From DASQMT01 sp963835735 (GTDB lineage Bacteria > Actinomycetota > Thermoleophilia > Solirubrobacterales > Solirubrobacteraceae), in contig CAWIGP010000002.1 of NCBI GenBank assembly GCA_963835735.1, forward strand, positions 1,612,001 through 1,676,000: 64,000 bases of DNA. Direction: 5' to 3'. The translations under genes and the position numbers were made by a program. Below, piece after piece: positions 25,208 through 36,583 of the stretch. Position 1 is the stretch's first letter, and each line of letters begins with the position of its first letter. The notes beneath the pieces are model-generated. The model had not been told where the DNA came from. It saw only the letters and a list, made by a program, of their open reading frames with translations, and did not search any database.

Positions 25208-26542
25208 ATGCCCAGCGGAGTCGTGACCATGGACAAGATCGTGTCGCTGTGCAAGCGGCGCGGATTCATCTTCCCAGCCTCGGAGATCTACGGCGGGATC
25301 GCGAACACGTACGACTACGGGCACTACGGCGTGCTGCTCAAGCAGAACGTGATCGACCAGTGGTGGAAGGCGATGGTGCAGGAGCGCGACGACATCGTCG
25401 CGCTCGACTCGGCGATCATCCAGCACCCGCGGACGTGGGAGGCGAGCGGGCATCTCGCCGGCTTCACCGATCCGCTCGTCGACTGCAAGACCTGCGGGCA
25501 GCGCTTCCGCGCCGACCACCTGCAGGAGCTCGAGTGCGGCCGCCGGCCGTCCAAGCACCCCGGCGAAGACGCGCAGTGCAACCTGACCGAGGCGCGCGAC
25601 TTCAACCTCATGTTCGAGACGACGATCGGCCCGGTGCGCGAGGGCGGCACGACCGTCTATCTGCGCCCGGAGACCGCTCAGGGCATCTTCCTCGACTTCA
25701 AGCAGGTGCTGCAGTTCGCGCGCCGTAAGCCGCCGTTCGGGATCGCCCAGGTCGGCAAGTCGTTCCGCAACGAGATCACCGCGCGCAACTTCATCTTCCG
25801 CACGCTCGAGTTCGAGCAGATGGAGATGGAGTTCTTCGTCCCGCCCGATCAGGCCGACGACTGGTACGAGTACTGGAAGCGGGAGCGGTTCGGCTGGTAC
25901 GCGCGGCTGGGTATCGACCCCGAGCACCTGCGCCTGCGCGCCCACGACGCCGAGGAGCTGTCGCACTACTCGTCGGCCACGAGCGACGTCGAGTACCTGT
26001 ACCCGTTCGGCTGGTCCGAGCTCGAGGGAGTCGCCAACCGCGGCGACTACGACCTCCGCCAGCACGCGCAGTTCTCCGGCGAGAAGCTCGAGTGGGCCGA
26101 CCCGCAGGGCGGCGAGCGGTACGTGCCGTACGTGATCGAGCCGGCGGCCGGCGTCGGCCGCTCGATGCTCGCATTCATGTGCGACGCCTACGACGAGGAC
26201 GAGCTCGGCGGCGAGCAGCGCACCGTCCTGCGACTACACCCGGCCCTGGCGCCGGTCAAGGTCGCGGTGCTGCCGCTGCTGCGCAAGGCCGGTCATCCGG
26301 AGAAGGCGCGCGCCGTGTACGAGGAGCTGCGCCGCCACATGAATGCCGAGTACGACGACGGCGGCGCGATCGGCCGGCGCTACCGGCGCCAGGACGAGAT
26401 CGGGACGCCGTTCGCGGTCACGATCGACCACCAGACGATCGACGACGACACGGTCACGCTGCGCGACCGCGACACGCTCGAGCAGGAGCGCGTGCCGATC
26501 GAAGGGCTCGCGCCGCGGCTGCTCGCGCGGCTCAGCGCCTGA
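25208..26542 (+). CDS. glyS: Glycyl-tRNA synthetase, homodimeric type
   Basis: 444 residues from ATG 25208 (a second ATG at 25229 is possible). Class II synthetase: KRRGFIFPASEIYGG at the N-terminus, LRPETAQGIFLDFK (motif 2 region), VGKSFRNEITARNFIFRTLEFEQMEME spans motif 2, and VIEPAAGVGRSMLAFM is motif 3. The anticodon-binding domain starts at LAPVKVAVLPLL. A zinc-like CKTCGQRFRAD pair lies near residue 95. The alpha2 form fits actinobacteria. Confidence 0.96.
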   Translation: MPSGVVTMDKIVSLCKRRGFIFPASEIYGGIANTYDYGHYGVLLKQNVIDQWWKAMVQERDDIVALDSAIIQHPRTWEASGHLAGFTDPLVDCKTCGQRFRADHLQELECGRRPSKHPGEDAQCNLTEARDFNLMFETTIGPVREGGTTVYLRPETAQGIFLDFKQVLQFARRKPPFGIAQVGKSFRNEITARNFIFRTLEFEQMEMEFFVPPDQADDWYEYWKRERFGWYARLGIDPEHLRLRAHDAEELSHYSSATSDVEYLYPFGWSELEGVANRGDYDLRQHAQFSGEKLEWADPQGGERYVPYVIEPAAGVGRSMLAFMCDAYDEDELGGEQRTVLRLHPALAPVKVAVLPLLRKAGHPEKARAVYEELRRHMNAEYDDGGAIGRRYRRQDEIGTPFAVTIDHQTIDDDTVTLRDRDTLEQERVPIEGLAPRLLARLSA

Positions 26543-26629
26543 GCGGATCGGGGCGTACGCAGTCGCACTTTGCGCGTCGTTTCGCGATCACCGCTTTCCA
26601 TGAACGCCGACGTTTAGTAGGCTCTTGAC

Positions 26630-27892
26630 GTGGCGTCGATTGCGGCCGATCAGATCTCCTACGACGACCTCTACAAGCGCTGGGAGAAGGGCAACTGGCG
26701 CGCCACCGAGATCGACTTCGGCGAGGACCGGCGCCAGTGGCACGAGGACTTCTCCGACCTGCAGCGACGCGCGGCGCTGTGGAACTACTCGCTGTTCTTC
26801 TGGGGCGAGGACTCGGTCGCCGACAACCTGTCGCCGTTCATCGACGCCGCGCCGCGCGAGGAGCAGAAGTACTTCCTCGCCACCCAGCAGGCCGATGAGG
26901 CGCGCCACGCCGTGTTCTTCAAGCGCTTCCTGCGCGAGGTCTGCGAAGTCGGCGACGGTACGGTCGCCGGCGGGCTGGCGGCGATCCGCCCGCAGCTGAC
27001 GTGGGGCTTCGTCAAGACCTTCGAGCTGCTCGATAAACACTCCGACGAGCTGCGCCGCGACCGCTCGCGCACCAAGCTCGCGCAGGCGGTGACGATGTAC
27101 CACATCGTCGTCGAGGCGGCGCTCGCCCAGCCGGGCCAGCACTTCATCGAGCGGTACCTCACCGAGCGTGACCAGCTGCCCGGGTTCCGCGGCGGCATGC
27201 GCAACGTCGCGCTCGACGAGCAGCGCCACATCGGCTTCGGCGTCAAGCTGCTGCGCGACCTCTCGCTCGAGGACCCCGAGGTGCCGCTCGCGGTCGCCGA
27301 CCTGCTGCGCGAGGTGCTCCCGTACAGCGCCGCCGTGTTCGTGCCGCCCAACTGGGACCGCCGCTACGCGGAGTGCTTCGGCTTCACGCTGGAGGAGATC
27401 TACGCCGAGGGCGGGCGCTCGTTCGAGAGCAAGCTGCGCTCGGCCGGAATGCCGGTCGAGTCGCTGCCCGGCCCGATCCCGTACCCGTTCGACCTCGACC
27501 CGGATGAGCGCGCCCGCCGCCTGATCGCGATGCTGGAGGCGGGACTGCTCGGCAAGGGCAACGGCGCGCCCCCGCGCGACCCGGCCACGATGGAGCTGCT
27601 GTTCGACATGCTCCGCCGCGGGGTCGACCCGCGCCACACGCCCGCGCAGCCGGTCACGCTGCAGTGGGACTTCCCCGACGCCGAGCCCTGGCACCTGCGC
27701 GTGAACAACGGCGATACGGCCGTCGCGCCGGGCTTCGCCGAGGATCCCGACGTCACGTTCAAGGTCCGCTACGACGACTTCGTCGACGTGTTCGCCGGGC
27801 GCCTCGATCCGCGCCGCGCGATGCTGACGGGCAGGCTGCGCCCGCACGGCTCGGTCAAGGCGCTGTGGACGACGCGGCGGCTGTTCGGCTGA
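26630..27892 (+). CDS. R2-like (ribonucleotide-reductase-like) di-metal oxidase fused to an SCP2 domain
   Basis: 420 residues from GTG 26630. Residues ~1-290 form a ferritin-like R2 fold with six metal ligands seen: E60 (WGEDSV), E90 and H93 (DEARH), E162 (VEAAL), E197 and H200 (DEQRH). This matches R2-like ligand-binding oxidases or class Ic R2 better than simple ferritins. Residues ~320-420 look like a sterol-carrier (SCP2) domain (LRVNNGDTAVAPGF, VRYDDFVDVFAGRLDPRRAM). No R1 (nrdE/nrdA) partner is near. A lipid-like ligand oxidised by the metal centre is possible but inferred. Confidence 0.8.
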   Translation: MASIAADQISYDDLYKRWEKGNWRATEIDFGEDRRQWHEDFSDLQRRAALWNYSLFFWGEDSVADNLSPFIDAAPREEQKYFLATQQADEARHAVFFKRFLREVCEVGDGTVAGGLAAIRPQLTWGFVKTFELLDKHSDELRRDRSRTKLAQAVTMYHIVVEAALAQPGQHFIERYLTERDQLPGFRGGMRNVALDEQRHIGFGVKLLRDLSLEDPEVPLAVADLLREVLPYSAAVFVPPNWDRRYAECFGFTLEEIYAEGGRSFESKLRSAGMPVESLPGPIPYPFDLDPDERARRLIAMLEAGLLGKGNGAPPRDPATMELLFDMLRRGVDPRHTPAQPVTLQWDFPDAEPWHLRVNNGDTAVAPGFAEDPDVTFKVRYDDFVDVFAGRLDPRRAMLTGRLRPHGSVKALWTTRRLFG

Positions 27893-27968
27893 CCGCCGGC
27901 AGCGCCCGGCCGGCGGCTGCCGCCTCCATCGCGTCAGAGGCCACCCGGCGGTTTGTCAGACTCACGGC

Positions 27969-29180
27969 ATGCGCGCGCGGATCCCAGCGCTTGCCGCAGG
28001 CGGGCTCGTGGCCGCGCTCGTGGCGGTCGCCCAGCCTGCGCCGGCGCAGGCGCCCGCGCGGGCCGGTGCGCAGGCGTCCGTCGCATCCGGCGATCTCGGC
28101 ATCGTCGGGCGCGCTGCCGTACAGGGCGGCGGGCGCGACGGCGCGACCGGCTCGTCCGCGCGCCCCGGGATGGAGATCCTCGACGGCCGGGCCACCGTGC
28201 GGGCTTCGCGTGCGGGCGGCGATGCCAGCGCGCACGCCTCCGCGACCGCGCAGGGCGTGACGCTGTTCGACGGCCTGGTCACCGCCGAGCGCGTCACGCG
28301 CACGGCGACCGCCGCGGACGGCTCGGTGAGCTTCGGCGGCAGCGTCCGCGGGCTGATCGTGGACGGGGTCGACCGCGGCGACCGCGGCAGCCCGGCGAGC
28401 TGGTCGGGCGGCGGTGCTCGGGTGACCGTCAACAGCGACGGCACCGGCCTGCGCGTGCGGCTGACGCGCGCGGTCGCCGGGTTCGCCTCGGGCACCGAGG
28501 TGACGGTCGGCGACGTCGCGGCCGAGGCGGTCGACGGCGCCGACCCGGCCGCGACGCCGGAGCCCACGGCCACGCCGACGCCGACGCCGCAGGCCACCGC
28601 TACGCCGGAGGAGACCGACGACGCGCCGGCCAAACCGGCGAAGCCCAAGGTCTCGGCCGAGCAGCGGCTCGCGCGCGGGAGCTTCGTCTTCCCGGTCTAC
28701 GGAGACGTGCGCGTGGCCGACGACTTCGGCGCCGCGCGCCAGATCGGCGCGCACCAGGGCAACGACTTGTTCGCAGCGTTCGGCAGCCCGGTGCTCGCGG
28801 TCGCCGACGGCAGGCTCAACCGCGTGGGCACGCTTCCGATCTCCGGCAACCGGCTGTGGCTGAAGACCGAGCGCGGCGACGCGTTCTTCTACGCCCACAT
28901 GTCCGCGTTCGCGCCGGACGCCGTCAACGGGCGCAAGGTGAAGGCCGGCACGCTGCTCGGCTTCATCGGCAACACCGGCGACGCCGAGCCGACGCCTCCG
29001 CACCTGCACTTCGAGGTCCATCCGGGCGACAAGAAGGCGATCGATCCGCACGAGATCCTGAACTCGTGGCAGGCGCGCGGCGAGGTCCCGACCGGCGGCT
29101 GGCTGGCCCGCTACGGCCGCGACACCGAGGCGCGCCCCGGCGCGCTGGTCGAGGTGCGCGACTTCATCGCCGGGGAGTGA
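27969..29180 (+). CDS. Secreted M23 (LytM) peptidase
   Basis: 403 residues. The signal peptide ends near AQPAPAQA. A ~190-residue Gly/Ala/Thr-rich region precedes a Thr/Pro-rich linker (about 197-225). The C-terminal M23 domain has GAHQGNDLFAAFGSPV (metal His and Asp), VNGRKVKAGTLLGFIGNTGD and PPHLHFEVHPGD (HLH motif), so it is probably an active zinc endopeptidase. It ends at a perfect hairpin and is convergent with the YtxH-like gene. Confidence 0.9.
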   Translation: MRARIPALAAGGLVAALVAVAQPAPAQAPARAGAQASVASGDLGIVGRAAVQGGGRDGATGSSARPGMEILDGRATVRASRAGGDASAHASATAQGVTLFDGLVTAERVTRTATAADGSVSFGGSVRGLIVDGVDRGDRGSPASWSGGGARVTVNSDGTGLRVRLTRAVAGFASGTEVTVGDVAAEAVDGADPAATPEPTATPTPTPQATATPEETDDAPAKPAKPKVSAEQRLARGSFVFPVYGDVRVADDFGAARQIGAHQGNDLFAAFGSPVLAVADGRLNRVGTLPISGNRLWLKTERGDAFFYAHMSAFAPDAVNGRKVKAGTLLGFIGNTGDAEPTPPHLHFEVHPGDKKAIDPHEILNSWQARGEVPTGGWLARYGRDTEARPGALVEVRDFIAGE

Positions 29181-29203
29181 AGGGCGCCGCTGGACGGCGC
29201 CCT
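29181..29203. terminator. Bidirectional terminator hairpin
   Basis: AGGGCGCCG (29181-29189) and CGGCGCCCT (29195-29203) form a perfect 9-bp stem with a 5-base loop. It fills the 31-bp gap between the convergent M23 and YtxH-like genes. Confidence 0.7.
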
Positions 29204-29211
29204 ACCCCCGG

Positions 29212-29676
29212 CTAGCTCGTCGTCGACTCGGCGGCGTCCGGCGCGGGCGTGGGGGGCGCCGTCGTCGAGGTGTACTCGAACTCCTCCTCGGCCCCGAACA
29301 GAGCGTCGAGCACCTTCTTGCGCAGGTCCTCGGATACGGCGAGTGCTACGCCGGCGGTGACGACGCCGAGCAGGATCAGTTTGCCGAGCCCGCTCCCGCG
29401 CTTCTTCTTCTTGGGCGCCTCGCGCAGAGCCACGGACGCCTCCTTGAACGACTCGGCGGCAGACTTGAGGTCCTTCTGCAGCTTCTTGTCGTCGAAGATC
29501 TGCCTGGTCGGGTGCTTGCCGTTCTGGAGCCTCGCGAACGCGTGCCGAGCGGACTCGTACGTGCTCCAGAGGTTCGCGCGCAGGTCCTCGTCCTCGGCGA
29601 TCCGCTTGATGTACGGGCTGTTCCTCACGGCCGCGGCGGCAGCTCCGGCCTTGGCCGCGTTGTTCTTCGCTCCCAT
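29212..29676 (-). CDS. YtxH-like membrane-associated protein
   Basis: 154 residues from ATG 29676 (an ATG at 29688 would add four). A charged helical N-terminal part is followed by a Lys-rich stretch (PKKKKRGSG), one hydrophobic helix (about 103-120, LGKLILLGVVTAGVALAV) and an acidic Thr/Pro/Ser tail. This general pattern is like YtxH-type stress proteins, but the match is weak. It lies 8 bp after the lon stop on the same strand and may share its heat/stress promoter. Confidence 0.55.
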   Translation of the reverse strand: MGAKNNAAKAGAAAAAVRNSPYIKRIAEDEDLRANLWSTYESARHAFARLQNGKHPTRQIFDDKKLQKDLKSAAESFKEASVALREAPKKKKRGSGLGKLILLGVVTAGVALAVSEDLRKKVLDALFGAEEEFEYTSTTAPPTPAPDAAESTTS

Positions 29677-29684
29677 GCCACCTC

Positions 29685-32110
<2,426 letters not shown>

Positions 32111-32114
<4 letters not shown>

Positions 32115-32563
32115 GACTCGCCGTCCGCCTGCCGGATCGGCACGGTGCGCGAGCCGGCAGGCGCCACGATCGGCAGCTCCACCGTGAGCATGCCGTCCTC
32201 GTAGGTGGCCTTGGCGCCGTCGGCGTCGACGTCGGCGCCCAGGCCGATCACGCGCCGGAACGGGCCGTGCTGGACCTCGAGCTGCTGGTAGAGCCGCTCC
32301 TCGTCGGTCTCGGCCGGCCGGCGCTGGCCGGCCAGGACCAGCTCGCGCCCGCGGATCTCGAGCTCGATCTCCGACGCGCGGATCCCGCCCAGCTCGGCGC
32401 GGACGACCGCGCGCGGCGGGTCGGCCACGTAGTAGACGTCGACGGCCGGGGTGAACGCGCCGCGCGAGCCTTGCCCGGAGCCGCCGAACGCGTCGCCGAA
32501 CAGCTCATCCATCTCGCGCCGCATACGCTCGAAGTTGGCGAACAGGTCGCGTTCCGAGGGCAC
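32111..32563 (-). CDS. Hsp20/alpha-crystallin small heat-shock protein
   Basis: 150 residues from GTG 32563. The alpha-crystallin domain spans about 40-135: AFTPAVDVYYVADPPRAVV, LELEIRGRELVLAGQRRP and YEDGMLTVELPI. The C-terminal tail has TVPIRQ, close to the usual I-x-I/V oligomer anchor. It acts as a holdase for unfolding proteins and is translationally coupled to lon. Confidence 0.92.
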
Positions 32564-32573
32564 GACGCGGAAT

Positions 32574-33384
32574 CTACCGGCCGTAGCGCGCCGCGATGCC
32601 GTCGAGGATCCAGCCGAGCCCGAGCTCGAAGCGCTCGTCGTTGTCGAACTCCCACGCCACCTCGACGATCTTCGCCAGGCGCGGGAACTCGCCGGTGGCG
32701 ATCATGTCGCGCCAGTACGGCTCCATCGCCTCGCGCCACTCGTCCTGGTCGACGCCCTCGCTGACGCAGGCCGGTCTCCACGGCGACCTGGCGCATCGCG
32801 TGGCCGAGGGTGTAGTCGTCGACCGCCCCCAGCACGACGAACGCCTGCGGCCCGTCGAGCCCCAGCCCGGACACTGCCGTCAGGGATTGCTCGACGTGGC
32901 GGATCGAGTTGGGACCGAACCCCGAGCGGTCGCCGATGCCCGACGCGAGCCAGGAATGTCGCAGCCAGACCTCGCGGGTCCGGCGCGCGATCGCGGTCAT
33001 CGCTTCGCGCCAGTCCGTGGGCAGCGGCTCGGGCAGCAGCAGCTCGTGCATGACCTCGTCGAACATCAGGTCGAGCAGGTCGTCCTTGGAGGAGACGTAG
33101 GAGTAGAGCGTCATCGTCCCGACGCGCAGGCGCTGCGCGACGTTGCGCATCGAGACGGCCTCGAAGCCCTCGGTGTCGGCGACCGCGAGCGCGGCCTGCA
33201 CGATCTCCTCGCGCGCCAGCGGCTGCGCCGCGCGTGCGCGGCCGCGCGACGGGCGCGGCGGGCGGGGTGGGCGCGACCAGATCGGCGGCTCGCCGCCGCG
33301 GACCTGCCGGCGGGGCCGGTCGTCGCGCTGCCGCCCACCGCGACCGCGACGGCGGCCGCGCGGTTCGTCGTCACCCGCTTGCAT
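32574..33384 (-). CDS. TetR family repressor of the adjacent ABC exporter, one frameshift
   Basis: The N-terminal ~45 residues are Arg-rich, followed by the TetR helix-turn-helix (IVQAALAVADTEGFEAVSMR, NVAQRLRVGTMTLYSYVSSK). The C-terminal ligand domain resembles TetR_C (SWLASGIGDRSGFGPNS, LGAVDDYTLGHAMRQVAVE). The frame breaks near 32759; restoring one CG continues as REGVDQDEWREAMEPYWRDM to the stop at 32574, 270 residues in all. It is divergent from the DrrAB-type exporter, and three GTAC operators lie between the two starts. It probably represses both transcripts until a drug-like ligand binds (inference). Confidence 0.85.
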
Positions 33385-33386
33385 TC

Positions 33387-33433
33387 GTACAGTGTACTGC
33401 TACCGTACGCCGTACCATGACCGTACACCGTAC
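33387..33433. promoter_or_regulatory. Three phased GTAC-N3-GTAC operators between tetR and the exporter
   Basis: GTACAGTGTAC (33387-33397), GTACGCCGTAC (33405-33415) and GTACACCGTAC (33423-33433) repeat exactly every 18 bp. The first is a perfect palindrome. The third overlaps the first codons of the exporter ATPase and the ATG (33417) lies between the second and third. They are the likely TetR-family binding sites controlling both divergent genes. Confidence 0.8.
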
Positions 33434-34391
33434 GAAGCTCCCCACGATCTCCGCCACGGGGCTCGGCAAGCGCTACGGCGACCGCTGGGTCCTGCGCGAC
33501 GTCGACCTCGACGTCGCCCCCGGCACGGTGCTCGGGCTGCTCGGTCCCAACGGGGCCGGGAAGACGACCACCGTCCGCATTCTCACCACGCTGCTGCGGC
33601 CCGACGAGGGCAGCGCGCGCGTGGCCGGCTACGACGTCGCGACCGAGGACGCGCGCGTGCGCGCCCGGATCGGGCTCGCCGGCCAGGCCGCGACCGTCGA
33701 CGAGCTGCTGACCGGCCGCGCCAACCTCGAGCTGGTCGGCACGCTCTACAAACTCGGCCGCCGCGCCGCGCGGGCGCGCGCCGACGAGCTGCTCGAGCGC
33801 TTCTCGCTCGCCGACGCGGCCGACCGGCTCGCGCGCACGTACTCGGGCGGCATGCGCCGCCGGCTCGATCTCGCCGCCAGCCTGATCGCCGCGGCGCCGG
33901 TTCTGTTCCTCGACGAGCCGACCACCGGTCTCGACCCGCGCTCGCGCAACGAGCTGTGGGACGTCCTGCGCGGGCTGGTCGACGGCGGCACCACCGTGCT
34001 GCTGACCACGCAGTACCTCGAGGAGGCCGACCGGCTCGCCGACCACATCGCCGTGATCGACGCCGGGCGCGTGATCGCGCGCGGCACGCCCGCCGAGCTG
34101 AAGGCGCGCGTCGGCGGCGAGCGCGTGGTCGTCACGCTGCGCTCCTCCGACCAGTTCGCCGGCGCGGCGGGCGCGCTCGCGCCGCTCGCGGCCGAGCCAC
34201 CGCACGCCGACGTGCAGGCGCTGGAGGTCAGCGCGCCGGTCGCGAACGGCACGACCCTGCTCGGCGTCGTGCGGGCGCTCGACGAGGCGGACGTGGCCGC
34301 CGCCGACGTCGGGCTGCGGTCGGCCACGCTCGACGACGCGTTCCTGACCCTGACCGGCCACGCCGGCGCCGAACTCGAGGAGGCGGCATGA
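33417..34391 (+). CDS. ABC exporter ATP-binding protein, DrrA/daunorubicin-resistance type
   Basis: 324 residues from ATG 33417. Walker A is GPNGAGKTTTVR, the Q-loop is in GQAATVDELL, the ABC signature is YSGGMRRRLDLA and Walker B is LFLDEPTTGLDP. H-loop LLTTQYLEEA. The ~90-residue C-terminal extension is typical of DrrA. The tetR-type gene is divergent, and the permease follows with a 4-base overlap. The complex likely exports hydrophobic drugs or lipids. Confidence 0.92.
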   Translation: MTVHRTKLPTISATGLGKRYGDRWVLRDVDLDVAPGTVLGLLGPNGAGKTTTVRILTTLLRPDEGSARVAGYDVATEDARVRARIGLAGQAATVDELLTGRANLELVGTLYKLGRRAARARADELLERFSLADAADRLARTYSGGMRRRLDLAASLIAAAPVLFLDEPTTGLDPRSRNELWDVLRGLVDGGTTVLLTTQYLEEADRLADHIAVIDAGRVIARGTPAELKARVGGERVVVTLRSSDQFAGAAGALAPLAAEPPHADVQALEVSAPVANGTTLLGVVRALDEADVAAADVGLRSATLDDAFLTLTGHAGAELEEAA

Positions 34392-35224
34392 CCGCGCTCG
34401 CCGATCCCACCACCGTCAGCGTCGCCACCCGCTTCCGCTGGGCCGTCGGCGACTGCCTGGCGGTCACGAAGCGCAACCTCATGCACGTCCGGCACGTGCC
34501 CGAGAAGCTGCTCGACGTGACGCTCCAGCCGCTCATGTTCGTGCTGCTGTTCGCGTACGTGTTCGGCGGCGCGATCCACGTCTCGGGCGGCTCCTACCAC
34601 GAGTACCTGATGGGCGGCATCATCGTCCAGACGCTCGCGTTCGCGATCATGGGCACGGCGGTCGGGCTGGCCGACGACATGGGCAAGGGCGTCGTAGACC
34701 GGTTCCGCTCGCTGCCGATGGCTCGCTCGGCCGTCCTCGCGGGGCGGGCGCTGGCCGACACGATCGCCAACCTGCTCGCGCTCGCCGTGCTCGTCGTCGC
34801 CGGGCTGATCGTCGGCTGGGGGATCCACGCAGGCGCCGGATCGGCGATCGCCGGCTTCGCGCTGGTGCTGCTGTTCTCCTACGCCATGATCTGGGCCGGG
34901 ATCCTGCTCGGACTGCTCGTGCGTAGTCCCGACGCCGCCCAGGGCTTCGTGTTCGTCGTGATCTTCCCGCTCACGTTCCTGTCCAACACGTTCGTGTCGA
35001 CCCAGGACCTCCCCTCTGGGCTGCGCGAGGTCGCCGAGTGGAACCCGCTCAGCGCGGTCGTTGCGGCCGTGCGCGACCTGTTCGGCAACCCGAGCGGGCT
35101 GCCGGCGAACGCGGCGTGGCCGCTCGAGCATGCGATCCCGGTCGCGATCGGCTGGAGCGTTGCGATCCTCGCGCTGTGCGTGCCGCTCGCAGTGCGCCGC
35201 TACCGCGCCGCGACCGCGCGCTGA
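34388..35224 (+). CDS. ABC-2 type exporter permease, DrrB type
   Basis: 278 residues, ATG overlapping the ATPase stop by 4 bases. Six hydrophobic segments with an ABC-2 pattern (QPLMFVLLFAYVFGGAI, DRFRSLPMARSAVLAGR, SYAMIWAGILLGLLVRSPDA, FPLTFLSNTFVSTQDLPSGL, WNPLSAVVAAVRDLFGNP). The 3' end overlaps the convergent aminotransferase by 25 bp. Confidence 0.92.
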   Translation: MTALADPTTVSVATRFRWAVGDCLAVTKRNLMHVRHVPEKLLDVTLQPLMFVLLFAYVFGGAIHVSGGSYHEYLMGGIIVQTLAFAIMGTAVGLADDMGKGVVDRFRSLPMARSAVLAGRALADTIANLLALAVLVVAGLIVGWGIHAGAGSAIAGFALVLLFSYAMIWAGILLGLLVRSPDAAQGFVFVVIFPLTFLSNTFVSTQDLPSGLREVAEWNPLSAVVAAVRDLFGNPSGLPANAAWPLEHAIPVAIGWSVAILALCVPLAVRRYRAATAR

Positions 35225-36342
35225 GCCAGCCATTCGCCGAGCGCCTCCAGCGCCGGTTCCGGATCGGCCCGCCCGACGCCGATCCGGAACCGGTCCGCGG
35301 GGACCTCGCCCAGCTCGGACGCGTAGATCGACGCCGGCAGCAGCACCACGCCCGCCCGCTGCACGAGATCGCGGCAGAACGCCTCCACCCCGTCGGCGCC
35401 GCGGTAGCGCGGGAAGCAGACGCAGCCCGCCTGCGGGTGCTCCCACTCGAACAGGTCGGCATGGGCGGCGAAGAACGCGTCGAAGATCGGCAGGTTGCGC
35501 GCGATGATCGCGCGGTTGCGGGCGGTGATCTCGTCGCGCCTGCGCAGCGCGTGCGTGGCGATCAGCTCGCTCGGGCCGGGGTTGCAGATCGTCGTGTAGT
35601 GCTTGCGCGTCTCCAGCCGCTGCAGGACCGAGCGGTCGCGGCACGCGAGCCAGCCGATCCGCAGGCCCGGCAGCCCGTACGCCTTCGACATCACGCCGAG
35701 CGAGAGCGCTGTCGGCGACGCATCGGCCGCCTGCCGCAGCCGCGGCGTGCCGTCGGGCTCGAGCCCGCGGTAGACCTCGTCGGAGAACAGCCGGATCCCG
35801 CGCTCGTCGCACAGCGCGACAACCGCCGCCCAGGTCTCTGGGTCCGGCAGCGCGCCGGTCGGATTGTTGGGGAAGTTCACGGCCACCAGGCGCGTCGTCG
35901 GGCGGAGCAGCGCGGTGAGCGCGTCGAAGTCCAGCGCCCAGCCGTCCTCGGGTCGCAGCGAGAGACCGGAGACCGCGGCGCCGGTCGCGCGCGGCAGCGA
36001 CTCCGACGACTGGTAGTTCGGGACGGTGACGATCGCGTGGTCGCCAGGCCCGACAAGCTCCTGGAGCGCCCAGAACATCGCCTCCTCGGCGCCGGCGAAC
36101 ACGAGCACGTCGTCGGGCGTCACGGTCTCGTAGGTCGCCGCGATCGCCTCGCGCAGGGCGTCGGTGCCCCACGTCGGCGCGTAGCCGAGCGGCAGCGCGG
36201 CGAGCTCGCGCATCCCCTCCTCGCCCAGCACCTCCGCGACGCTCAGCGTCTGCGCGTCCGATGCCGTCAGGTGGTGGCGCGCGGCGAACTCCCACTTGCC
36301 GAGGTAGACCTCGAGGCGGAAGTCGGGCAGGTCGGAAAGCAT
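35200..36342 (-). CDS. PLP-dependent aminotransferase, fold type I
   Basis: 380 residues from ATG 36342. Class I/II aminotransferase core: PNYQSSESLPR, VNFPNNPTGALPD, SDEVYRGLEPDG, the Schiff-base lysine in SLGVMSKAYGLPGLRIGW and the phosphate-binding/Arg region RFRIGVGRAD. The substrate is not known; close in style to capreomycidine-synthase/VioD-like and MalY-like subfamilies, but this is not firm. Its 3' end overlaps the convergent permease gene. Divergent from vapBC-2 with 43 bp between the starts. Confidence 0.87.
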   Translation of the reverse strand: MLSDLPDFRLEVYLGKWEFAARHHLTASDAQTLSVAEVLGEEGMRELAALPLGYAPTWGTDALREAIAATYETVTPDDVLVFAGAEEAMFWALQELVGPGDHAIVTVPNYQSSESLPRATGAAVSGLSLRPEDGWALDFDALTALLRPTTRLVAVNFPNNPTGALPDPETWAAVVALCDERGIRLFSDEVYRGLEPDGTPRLRQAADASPTALSLGVMSKAYGLPGLRIGWLACRDRSVLQRLETRKHYTTICNPGPSELIATHALRRRDEITARNRAIIARNLPIFDAFFAAHADLFEWEHPQAGCVCFPRYRGADGVEAFCRDLVQRAGVVLLPASIYASELGEVPADRFRIGVGRADPEPALEALGEWLAQRAVAAR

Positions 36343-36366
36343 CGCTGAAGAGGCTATGGCCTAGTC

Positions 36367-36387
36367 GATGTGTATCGTGATGTGTAT
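36367..36387. promoter_or_regulatory. Tandem 9-bp repeat upstream of vapBC-2
   Basis: GATGTGTAT occurs at 36367-36375 and 36379-36387 (12-bp period); the second copy runs into the antitoxin ATG. This spacing suits binding of two ribbon-helix-helix dimers. Confidence 0.5.
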
Positions 36388-36583
36388 GCGTACCAACATC
36401 GAGATCGACGACGACGTGATGCGTGAGGCACAGCGGCTTCTCGGTACCAGCACCAAGCGCGAGACCGTCGACCTGGCGCTCCGTGAGGTCGTGTCTCGGC
36501 ACCGGCGCCTCGAGCTGCTGTCACTGCGCGGCAAGGTGCACTGGGACGGCGACCTCGCCGCGAGCCGTTCCGGGCGCACGTGA
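36386..36583 (+). CDS. vapB: Type II antitoxin, VapB family
   Basis: 65 residues from ATG 36386. MRTNIEIDDDVMREAQRLLG and TKRETVDLALREVVSRHRR are the classic VapB N-terminal DNA-binding domain. The C-terminal LLSLRGKVHWDGDLAASR matches the toxin-neutralising tail of this family. Stop overlaps the toxin GTG by 4 bases. Confidence 0.92.
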   Translation: MRTNIEIDDDVMREAQRLLGTSTKRETVDLALREVVSRHRRLELLSLRGKVHWDGDLAASRSGRT

